A stretch of 64,000 bases of DNA, taken from assembly GCA_034522495.1 (NCBI GenBank), contig JAXHLG010000002.1, positions 930,001 to 994,000 on the forward strand, given 5' to 3'. The DNA comes from JAXHLG01 sp034522495 (GTDB lineage: Bacteria; Patescibacteriota; Minisyncoccia; Moranbacterales; DUUL01). The position numbers and the translations under genes were made by a program. The stretch's first letter is position 1; every line of letters begins with the position of its first letter. Positions 50,365-57,870 of this stretch are shown piece after piece. The notes below the pieces were generated by a model, which saw only the letters and a program-made list of their open reading frames with translations, searched no databases and was not told the origin of the DNA.

Positions 50365-50901
50365 ATGAAAAAAATGGAAAATTGGAAAAAAATGAAATGG
50401 GAAAAATGCGTTTATATCCTGCCATACGTAGCCGGCTTTTTTCTTGTCTTTTTAATTGTATATTTAAACTTGGCAACTGTAAAGAAAGAGGTGTGGAAAG
50501 TCGGCGAAATAGACCAGGAAAAGGTTTTTTTACTGATCCCGAGCAACCCAAGAGACGCGGAGTTAAAAATAAAAAACTCTTCTCCTGAAGACAGTTCTTT
50601 CGAGGATCTTTCCATCCATTGGGAATTAATAAAGCAGCAGTACCTCACCTCGAAAAGAGCGTACAAAAAAAATCCTTTCCCCGAAGTCGTCCCGGCAAGA
50701 AAATTTGAATGTGAAACAATTGTTCAGAAAAAAGAAAGGGAGTATCTCTGCCTTCATAAGTACAAAAGCGCTCCGCCTGAAGATTCGGCTTATTTTGCAA
50801 TGATCAATGGATTGCCGGAAGAGAATAAGATAAGAGTTGAGATTGAAAGAAAAACAAGCCTGAGAGAAAAACTTAACACGCTGAAAGAAATGTTATGGTA
50901 A
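50365..50901 (+). CDS. Single-pass membrane protein of unknown function
   Basis: I start at ATG 50365, because the GTG at 50353 lies inside the MITE-like element. The product, about 178 residues, has one N-terminal membrane helix (YILPYVAGFFLVFLIVYLNL) and an outer domain with two cysteines (FECETIVQ, EYLCLHKYK). Its end overlaps the next gene by 7 bases, so it is probably a partner of the GT-C protein that follows. No family recognised. Confidence 0.6.
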   Translation: MKKMENWKKMKWEKCVYILPYVAGFFLVFLIVYLNLATVKKEVWKVGEIDQEKVFLLIPSNPRDAELKIKNSSPEDSSFEDLSIHWELIKQQYLTSKRAYKKNPFPEVVPARKFECETIVQKKEREYLCLHKYKSAPPEDSAYFAMINGLPEENKIRVEIERKTSLREKLNTLKEMLW

Positions 50902-53153
50902 AAATTAATTCAATAAACATAAAGAAGTTCTCTTTTCATCTGCTCGTGTCGAGTATTGTTGTTTTTTTGGTTTTTTCTTGGTTTGAGTTTAGAAAGGAAG
51001 GCTCCGTGACCGGCCACTTCAACTATGGAAGGCTGCTTTTCTTGCCGCTGATTTCCTTATTTTTATTTTTTTGGGAAAAAATTAAAAGGACTATTGATTC
51101 TAAAAGGCTCCTCTTTGAGGTTGTCGGGTATATCCTAGTTTTATCAACTCTCTTATATTTCATTGCATTCAAAATAATTTTTGCGCCATTTTCCTTCCAT
51201 GTTTCCATTAGCGACACGCTTTTCCCTTTCTTGTTCCTTTTTTCTGTTTTTTTTCTTATTCGAATTATCATCAACCGCCAAGATTGTCTTATTAAATTGC
51301 TTGGCACTGACAAAGACAAGGCTTCCAAAAGAATTAAAGGCATTAAAATAGAAAACGTTGTCATTGTTTTATTGTTTACAGCCTTTGCCGGAATACAGCT
51401 TTTCCAAATAATCAATACGGGAGTAGGTACAGACGAGGGCAATGCTCTTTATGCGGCAAAATTGATTTTGCATGAAAATTTAAGCCTTTACAAAGATTTT
51501 TGGGCAAGAGAGCCGGGCTCTGTTCTTCTGTTTCTCCCTTTTTTGGAAATCATTGGCACGAGCCTTGCCAAATTAAGGATTTTGGTGGCGCTAACGAATC
51601 TTGGAGCATTCTTTTTGATTTTTTTGATATCAAGAAGATATCTCAACAAGACTTGTCAAATAATCTCTTTAATTGCAGGTATTTTGCTTGTTAATAACAC
51701 TTTTAACATTTTTGCGGGAACCTTTTATCAGTTTTGGGTATTTTTATCTCTTCTGATTATCTACTTAATACTATTATATCAAGAAAATAAAAAAAGTTTA
51801 AAAATATTGATATTGCTCTCGCTAATTATGGGCGCTTCAGTTATCTTTTATAAAGGATTCATGATCTTCTGGCTGATTGTGCCGGCGAGCCTGTTTGTGA
51901 TGTTCCTTAAAGACAACAAAGAATTTTTAAATAAAGCCTTGGCTTTTCTTTCCGTAAGCATCCTGCCGCTTGTTTTCTTTCATGGCTATTTCTCTTTGCA
52001 AACGGACTCGTCTCATATTTACAGGATTATCACAGGAGATGTCTTCGTTCCATTCCTTTTGATGTTTTCATCTTTGTTATTCTTAAGACTTCTTTTGATA
52101 AAATTGCCTTCTAAATTTTATTTAGAAAAAATTCAATTTAAAACAATCTATTTTTGGGCTGTTGCTTTTACCTTCTCATTTTCAATTTTCTATTTATTGT
52201 TTTCCAAAAGCGCAATTGACAGTTTTTGGAGCGGCTTTGGTTTAGAAGCGTTTTATTTCCTGGCAACTATTTTGGCTATTTCTGTTTTTATCTTTCAAGG
52301 AAGAAAAAGGACGCTCTTGTTAATCCTGGCGACAATTATGCTGCTGTTAACAAACATTTTTGGCTTTAGCGACAATGGCTTTTTTACTCGTTTAAGCATC
52401 AACCAAACTCAAGCAGCTGTTGCATTACAAACGGTTTACCTGTTCTTTTTGATCAAGTTTGCCCTTGAGACTAAATCTTCTTTGGATATAAAAAACAATA
52501 AACTGAAAATATTGTTGATATCTTCCTTGATTTTGTATCTTGGATTTTTCGTGGGCGGTTATGTTATGCCGGCTCGGGTTTTGATGATTCTCCCCATTTA
52601 CCCCATATTATTCGTTTTCTTTTTACACGCCGCAGCTCAAAACAAAAAATTGGCGAAGGTGCTAATATTTATTTTTACAATTAACTTATCCGCCCTTTTG
52701 TTTACCAACTACCTTTTTGCTTGCAATAAGACAAGCTACACAATCTATGATCTCAAAAATTTTGAAAGCGCTGTAAGATACATAAACGCGGAGACAGACG
52801 AAGATGATTTGGTTTTCTCCGGAGACACCGCTATTTTATCTGAAATTAGGGCCAAGAATGCGACCTTCTTTACCTCTCCCTGGAATTTCAGGGAAAGAAT
52901 GGAGCCTCATTATTTCTACCCCGGCATAGAAAAAAAATATCCTCCTTTCTCAAGGCAAAGAAAGGAGGAAATATTTGCTCTTCTCCAAGAAAACAACCCT
53001 GTTTTTATTTTGGGGAGTGATAGATTAACTTTTAAAACATTCTTCAGTCCGGCAAACCACAAGAGCAATGAACCTCTAAGTAATTTCCTTGCAAATAATT
53101 ACAAACTGGTTAGAGAGTTTGATAATATAGAAATTTATAAGCTTATTCAATAG
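50895..53153 (+). CDS. GT-C membrane glycosyltransferase, PMT_2-like
   Basis: The 752-residue protein has about fourteen membrane helices. The first large loop contains GVGTDEGNALYAAKLILHEN and LSLYKDFWAREPGSVLLFLP, the Asp-Glu acceptor/donor loop of PMT_2 (family 39-like) glycosyltransferases that use polyprenyl-phosphate sugars. A soluble C-terminus (from about residue 620) with YINAETDEDDLVFSGDTAIL is also typical. It converges with the minus-strand gene and overlaps it by 11 bases at the 3' end. Confidence 0.78.
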   Translation: MVKINSINIKKFSFHLLVSSIVVFLVFSWFEFRKEGSVTGHFNYGRLLFLPLISLFLFFWEKIKRTIDSKRLLFEVVGYILVLSTLLYFIAFKIIFAPFSFHVSISDTLFPFLFLFSVFFLIRIIINRQDCLIKLLGTDKDKASKRIKGIKIENVVIVLLFTAFAGIQLFQIINTGVGTDEGNALYAAKLILHENLSLYKDFWAREPGSVLLFLPFLEIIGTSLAKLRILVALTNLGAFFLIFLISRRYLNKTCQIISLIAGILLVNNTFNIFAGTFYQFWVFLSLLIIYLILLYQENKKSLKILILLSLIMGASVIFYKGFMIFWLIVPASLFVMFLKDNKEFLNKALAFLSVSILPLVFFHGYFSLQTDSSHIYRIITGDVFVPFLLMFSSLLFLRLLLIKLPSKFYLEKIQFKTIYFWAVAFTFSFSIFYLLFSKSAIDSFWSGFGLEAFYFLATILAISVFIFQGRKRTLLLILATIMLLLTNIFGFSDNGFFTRLSINQTQAAVALQTVYLFFLIKFALETKSSLDIKNNKLKILLISSLILYLGFFVGGYVMPARVLMILPIYPILFVFFLHAAAQNKKLAKVLIFIFTINLSALLFTNYLFACNKTSYTIYDLKNFESAVRYINAETDEDDLVFSGDTAILSEIRAKNATFFTSPWNFRERMEPHYFYPGIEKKYPPFSRQRKEEIFALLQENNPVFILGSDRLTFKTFFSPANHKSNEPLSNFLANNYKLVREFDNIEIYKLIQ

Positions 53154-54096
53154 CTTTCTTTCTCTCTGCTTTTTTGATGTATAAGAGACCCAGAAAGCCA
53201 TAAACAAACACCGGCAAAAGCATAAGGATATGATAGTTTACGATAGTCGGCAACACGTCATTGTACTCATAACCGACTGACACCAAAAAATAAGCCCACC
53301 CGCCTTCGAAGATACCAAAGTTGGCAAAAGTTTTTATCGGCAAAAGATTAACAAGCAACAAGAGCAAAGATACAAAGATGAAAAGCCCCAGTCCGATTTT
53401 CAACCCCAGCATAAGAAAAATTACGTATCCGAATACGAGCCTGGAAAGCCAATAAATTAACGAGTAGAAAAACAAAGCGGCAAAAGTTTTTTTGGAATTC
53501 TCCGTAAATTCTTTTTTTGTAATAGAAAAAAACTCAATAAATTTTCCCGTTAACCTCCAATTTCTTAAACGCTTGCTGTTTTTGAATTTATTAACTACAA
53601 ATAAGCCGACAGCTCCTGCAACCAAGCCGGCGATTGTCGCAAGGGAGATGTAAAATATTATCTTGTTTTTCACCTCCGCAACAACGAAAAAACTGGAAAG
53701 TAAAAACAACAAATAAACGGCGGCGTAGTCAAAAACTCTTATTAAAATTAGCTTATTGGCGCCCTTCATTCTATTCACGCCAAACTTCTCCCTGAAATAC
53801 TTAACATAAGAATACTCCCCCAGTTGAAAAGGAATAAGGGTGAGCATAAAATTACAAAAACATAAAATCCAGAAAAGAAGGCCGCTTTTTTTTATATTAT
53901 AAACAAATGAATATCTTGCAGTATTCAAAGCCTTAACTCCGATAAACATTACAAGGCTGACTGCGGCTACTCCGAAACCCAACTGGCCAATATGTTCAAG
54001 AAAATTGTATTGATCCAGCTTGCTGAAAAGCAGATAGATCAACACACCGGAAATCAAATAGGGATAAAATCTTATTGTTTTTTTAATCAGTTTCAT
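53143..54096 (-). CDS. LPG-synthase-like (UPF0104) membrane protein
   Basis: From MKLIKKTIRFYPYL (ATG 54096; an ATG at 54138 would add 14 residues and a longer overlap) it is a protein with about eight membrane helices. SLVMFIGVKALNTARYSFVY, FCNFMLTLIPFQLGEYSYVK and FANFGIFEGGWAYFLVSVGY match the lysylphosphatidylglycerol-synthase-like TM family that includes AglD and flippase-like proteins in sugar-lipid pathways. It overlaps the glycosyltransferase gene upstream. Confidence 0.8.
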   Translation of the reverse strand: MKLIKKTIRFYPYLISGVLIYLLFSKLDQYNFLEHIGQLGFGVAAVSLVMFIGVKALNTARYSFVYNIKKSGLLFWILCFCNFMLTLIPFQLGEYSYVKYFREKFGVNRMKGANKLILIRVFDYAAVYLLFLLSSFFVVAEVKNKIIFYISLATIAGLVAGAVGLFVVNKFKNSKRLRNWRLTGKFIEFFSITKKEFTENSKKTFAALFFYSLIYWLSRLVFGYVIFLMLGLKIGLGLFIFVSLLLLLVNLLPIKTFANFGIFEGGWAYFLVSVGYEYNDVLPTIVNYHILMLLPVFVYGFLGLLYIKKAERKKAIE

Positions 54097-55117
54097 TGGT
54101 GAATTTTCTAAAAATTTCTTTATACTCTTTTTTGTCAATATTTTTCTTGTTTTGGATAAATTTTCTTTTTTTCATCATTATGGGCAACATCTTAAATGCG
54201 CCCCAATAGGCCTTGATTACTATAAGAACCATTCCTTTGGTTCCCACGCTTTTTGATAGCTTTTGCACTGAACTATTTTTTTTCTTTTTGAAAAAATAAG
54301 TTGCATTTGTTTTCAATTCTTCTTTTATGTATTTGAAAATATCCGCAAAGGAGTAGTTCTTGAAAACCACCAGAATCCCATTTCTTTTAATCAAAAAAGC
54401 TTTCAAGGGAGAAGCCGCTCCGCTGGTTTTTGAGTGGTAATGCGTTAATTCAGCTTTTGAACATAAATACGCCTTCCAGCCCAAAAGCCTCCCCTTCCAT
54501 CCCAAGTCGACATCTTCGCCATAAGCAAAAAAATCTTCATCAAAATATTCTCCCTTATATTCGATATCCTCTAGCATCTCTCTCCTGTAAAGCGCCGCCA
54601 CGCCGCCTGAGGCAAAAATTTCTTTTTTCTTTTGATAGTTTTCTCGATTTTCATTAAATCCTATGGACATCCCTCCGGCATAAAAAGGATCGTTGTTTTG
54701 AACAAACAAACCGGCGTTTTGCACCTTTCCATCCGGAAACAGCGCAAGACTGGAAACCATGCCGGTTTTGGAAGATTTTTCAATGCACTCGATCAAGCTG
54801 GTCAGCCAGTCTTTCTCTGTTTTTGTGTCGTTGTTTAAGCAAGCAACATATTTTGCTGTTCGGTCTTGTAAGGCTTTTTTTATGCCAACATTGTTTCCTT
54901 TTGCGAAACCGGTATTTTCTTTAAGGCAAATCAGCTTAACACTTGGAAATTTTTCTTCAATCAGCTCGGGAGAGCCGTCTTCGGAACCATTGTCTACCAA
55001 TATTATTTCAAAATTAGAATAATTCTGATTGAGAAGGCTGCCTAAGCACCCTTCTAACCACTGTTTTCCATTCCAATTCACGACAATTATCGACGCTTTT
55101 TGATTTTTTTTACTCAT
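54083..55117 (-). CDS. Family 2 glycosyltransferase, rhamnosyltransferase-like
   Basis: The 344-residue GT-A enzyme has ASIIVVNWNGKQWLEGCLGS, LVDNGSEDGSPELI, KENTGFAKGNNVGIKKAL and ACLNNDTKTEKDWL, then EDFFAYGEDVDLGWKGRLLG, the GT2 DxD and ED-base motifs of rhamnosyltransferase-like enzymes. A single C-terminal membrane-near helix follows. It is preceded directly by a family 4 enzyme with no gap. Confidence 0.9.
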   Translation of the reverse strand: MSKKNQKASIIVVNWNGKQWLEGCLGSLLNQNYSNFEIILVDNGSEDGSPELIEEKFPSVKLICLKENTGFAKGNNVGIKKALQDRTAKYVACLNNDTKTEKDWLTSLIECIEKSSKTGMVSSLALFPDGKVQNAGLFVQNNDPFYAGGMSIGFNENRENYQKKKEIFASGGVAALYRREMLEDIEYKGEYFDEDFFAYGEDVDLGWKGRLLGWKAYLCSKAELTHYHSKTSGAASPLKAFLIKRNGILVVFKNYSFADIFKYIKEELKTNATYFFKKKKNSSVQKLSKSVGTKGMVLIVIKAYWGAFKMLPIMMKKRKFIQNKKNIDKKEYKEIFRKFTNETD

Positions 55118-56281
55118 TTAATCTGCAAGCTTTAAATATAAATCAGCTATATTTTCCAAGTTAAAATCATCGATTTTTTTGAGATTGTTCTTTGTCATTT
55201 TCTCTCTAGTATCTTTATTGAAGAGAATTTCTTCAATTTTTTCCGCTAATTTTTCCGCATTTTTTGGTTCCACCAAGTAACCGTTCTTCCCCTCTTCAAT
55301 AAAATCCACTTGGCCGCCATTGTTGGTTGCGACAATCGGCAAGCCGGCCTCCATTGCTTCTTGCAGAACAATGCCAAAGCCTTCGTGCAGCGAGCTCAAG
55401 ACAAAAACATCGCTATTGCACAAGTAGTGGAATTTTTCTTCATCTGAAACAAATCCAGGCAAAATCAATTTGTTTTTCGCGCCTTTTTTGTCAGCTAATT
55501 TTAATAATTTTTCTTTCTCCGGCCCCTCTCCGATGATGATCCCCTTTACATTTTTATCCAACTTCGATAGAGCTTCAATGAAATATTCAAATCCTTTTCG
55601 CTTGACCATTCTTCCAATTCCAACAATATACTTTTCGTCTCCTTTCAAGCCCAACTCATCCCTTGATTTTTTGGATAAATTGGTTTTTTCGTAAGGAAGC
55701 GGAATTATTTTAATTTCGTTCTTCGGTGAATAATGACTTATGGCATTATTCTTTGTATTGGAAGATTGGGCCACAATTACATCTGCTTGACTAAATAAAA
55801 ACTGAACAATCTTTTTCAAAAAACGATGCCTATGAGGCGACCTTTTAAGGGAGGGATCATAAATATCGCCGCCATGTATGGAAAGAATATTTTTGAGTCT
55901 GAATATTTTTGAAATTAAAAATCCCAACGGACCAGTCGGCAAAACAAACTGAGTGTTAACAAATGCATATTTATTTCTTAAGCAAAGCCTGCAACACTCT
56001 AAAAATCCAAAGAACAAATAACTTACCATGGAGAGGTTTGAAGCAACGGAGTCATCTTTTCTGCCTATTGTTCTTACCCTAAAGACACTGATGCCTTCAA
56101 CCTTTTCCTTCTTTTTTAACCCTTTTTTCCAACTAGTGACATAGTCTACTTCATAGCCTTTGTGAATAAATCCTTTGGCAAGTTTCTTACTAGCCACGCC
56201 TCCGCCTCCGCCCAGCGGAGGAAATTCGTAGTTGAGCATTAGGATTCTTTGGGGAGATTTGGTTTTTAGTTTTGAGTTCAT
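55118..56281 (-). CDS. Family 4 glycosyltransferase
   Basis: The 387-residue GT-B enzyme has ILMLNYEFPPLGGGGGVASK, NILSIHGGDIYDP, YIVGIGRMVKRKGFEYFIEA, IIIGEGPEKEKLLKLADKKG and SSLHEGFGIVLQEAMEAGLP, the EX7E donor site. The ATG at 56281 lies inside an AGTTCATTGAGTT array, and the first about 12 residues (MNSKLKTKSPQ) look repeat-derived. The next ATG is at 56239, inside the core fold, so the array probably supplies the working start. Confidence 0.88.
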   Translation of the reverse strand: MNSKLKTKSPQRILMLNYEFPPLGGGGGVASKKLAKGFIHKGYEVDYVTSWKKGLKKKEKVEGISVFRVRTIGRKDDSVASNLSMVSYLFFGFLECCRLCLRNKYAFVNTQFVLPTGPLGFLISKIFRLKNILSIHGGDIYDPSLKRSPHRHRFLKKIVQFLFSQADVIVAQSSNTKNNAISHYSPKNEIKIIPLPYEKTNLSKKSRDELGLKGDEKYIVGIGRMVKRKGFEYFIEALSKLDKNVKGIIIGEGPEKEKLLKLADKKGAKNKLILPGFVSDEEKFHYLCNSDVFVLSSLHEGFGIVLQEAMEAGLPIVATNNGGQVDFIEEGKNGYLVEPKNAEKLAEKIEEILFNKDTREKMTKNNLKKIDDFNLENIADLYLKLAD

Positions 56282-56557
56282 TGAGTTATAAGTTGCTTAA
56301 GTTCTAAGTTCTAAGTTACTTGAGTTCTAAGTTGCCTCAGTTCTGAGTTTATAAAGTTCTAGGTTTTGAGTTCTAGGTTCTAAGTTCTGTGTTACTTGAG
56401 TTCTAGGTTCGTAAAGTTCTGAGTTCTGAGTGAGGAAGGTCATCTGTCATCGGTCATTGGTCATTTTATTCATTTAAGCATTTAAGCATGCAAACATTTA
56501 AGCATTAATAGTTTGTCAGTCATTATCGAGTCACTGATCGCTGGTTGCTGGAGTTGA
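56282..56557. repeat. AGTTCTA, GTCATC and 8-mer arrays
   Basis: AGTTCTA units with TTACTTG, TTGCCTC and TTATAAAG linkers fill about 56270-56425. GTCATCN units follow (about 56438-56465), then CATTTAAG/CATGCAAA 8-mers (about 56472-56508). No gene seen. Confidence 0.82.
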
Positions 56558-57505
56558 TTATTTGTAAATTTTTTTAATGGCGTATCTGTCTTCCACCTTG
56601 GAAGTATTGTAGTGATTCCTGATTAAAAGGTCAATAATTACCCCGAAGAAGAAGAACTGGATGCCCATAATCAAGAAAAAGGCTGTCAGCAAAGGCCAGG
56701 CTGAATCAGACAGGGATTGGCCTTGAAAGAAGATCCAAACTGTCTCGGCCGCGCTTACCGCTCCGACTATCACCAAAAACAAGCCCAGGCTGCCAAAGAG
56801 GTGCAGGGGGCGGTTGGAGTATTTTCGCCAGAACCAGATATAGAAGAGATCGATTAAGCCTTTGATGGATTTTTTCCAATTATATTTGGTTATTCCGGCT
56901 GTTCTGGGGCGGTGGTTGACGGCTCTTTGGCCCACTCTGGCTCCCTGCCATTTCAATAAAGCCACTACGTACCGGTGCATTTCCCCCCACAGCTCCATGT
57001 CTTTGATATACTCGCTGCGGTAAATCCGGAGGGTGCATCCCGAATCGTTCACTCCGTCGTTGATAAAAATTTTCCTCAGCATCTTGGCCACTCTGGTGAT
57101 GGCAAGCATCCAGGTCGGGTCTTTGCGCTTTTTCCTCCAGCCGGCGATTACGTCCAAATTCTCTTTTTGCATCTGCTCGAACATAGCCGGAATGTCGGCC
57201 GGGTCGTTTTGCAAGTCCGCGTCAAGCGAAATGACGTATTCCCCTCTGGCCTGCCGGAATCCAGCGTCCATGGCGATAGACTGGCCGTAATTTTTCTTCA
57301 AATCCACTACAATAACATTGTCGCTTTTTTTGTGAATTTCTTCCATTTCTTCCAAGGAGCCGTCATCGGAACCGTCGTTGATCAAAATTAGCTCCCAAGA
57401 ACCCATTTTGTCCATAACGGGCTTGATCTCCCCATAAAGTTTTTTGATATTCCCCTCCTCATTGTTGACCGGCACGAAGAGAGAGAATTTCGGTAGCTTA
57501 TCCAT
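56558..57505 (-). CDS. Family 2 glycosyltransferase with two C-terminal membrane helices
   Basis: From MDKLPKFSLFVPVNNEEGNI (ATG 57505; ATG 57544 adds 13 atypical residues) it shows LINDGSDDGSLEEM, KNYGQSIAMDAGFRQARGEY and SLDADLQNDPADIPAM, the DPM1/ArnC-type motifs, then HRPRTAGITKYNWKKSIKGL and two membrane helices (LFGSLGLFLVIVGAVSA, TAFFLIMGIQFFFFGVII). It probably loads a sugar onto polyprenyl phosphate for the GT-C enzymes nearby. Confidence 0.9.
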   Translation of the reverse strand: MDKLPKFSLFVPVNNEEGNIKKLYGEIKPVMDKMGSWELILINDGSDDGSLEEMEEIHKKSDNVIVVDLKKNYGQSIAMDAGFRQARGEYVISLDADLQNDPADIPAMFEQMQKENLDVIAGWRKKRKDPTWMLAITRVAKMLRKIFINDGVNDSGCTLRIYRSEYIKDMELWGEMHRYVVALLKWQGARVGQRAVNHRPRTAGITKYNWKKSIKGLIDLFYIWFWRKYSNRPLHLFGSLGLFLVIVGAVSAAETVWIFFQGQSLSDSAWPLLTAFFLIMGIQFFFFGVIIDLLIRNHYNTSKVEDRYAIKKIYK

Positions 57506-57544
57506 TCTTTTCTGGTTAAAGATTATAATTGCCTGATAGTTCAA

Positions 57545-57853
57545 ATTTGAAAATAAATTATTGCATTTAACTCAAAGCGCAAAACTCAAAGCGCAAAACC
57601 ACAACTATTGCATTTAAGTCAAAAGTCAAAAGTCAAAGCGCAAAACCACAACTCAAAATTCAAAACTGTCCTATTTTTCAGAGAATGAATTGTAAATTCA
57701 TCTTTAACTTTCTTGTTTTAATGATCATTAGATTAATATAAAACATTTTGCGTTTTGACTTTTAATTCTTCAAATATTGATAAAGAACCACTGAGAAGAA
57801 AACTTTTTTGAATTTCGATATTTGGTAATTTGGATTTGTTTAGGATTTAGGAT
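57545..57853. repeat. AAGTCAA and CAAAGCGCAAAAC repeats
   Basis: ACTCAAAGCGCAAA is repeated at about 57570-57600. AAGTCAA 7-mers follow at about 57617-57640, then CAAAGCGCAAAACCACAACT again. A sequence like half of the MITE end (GAACCACTGAGAAG, 57786) lies before the CCTAAAT array. No gene seen. Confidence 0.7.
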
Positions 57854-57870
57854 TTAGGATTTAGGATTTT
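57840..57870. repeat. CCTAAAT 7-mer array forming the kinase C-terminus
   Basis: GGATTTA is repeated about four times on the plus strand. Read on the minus strand as AATCCTAAATCC, it encodes the last residues (NPKS) and the TAA stop (57854-57856) of the histidine kinase. The same relation of 7-mer and stop codon is seen in many other genes of the window. Confidence 0.85.
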
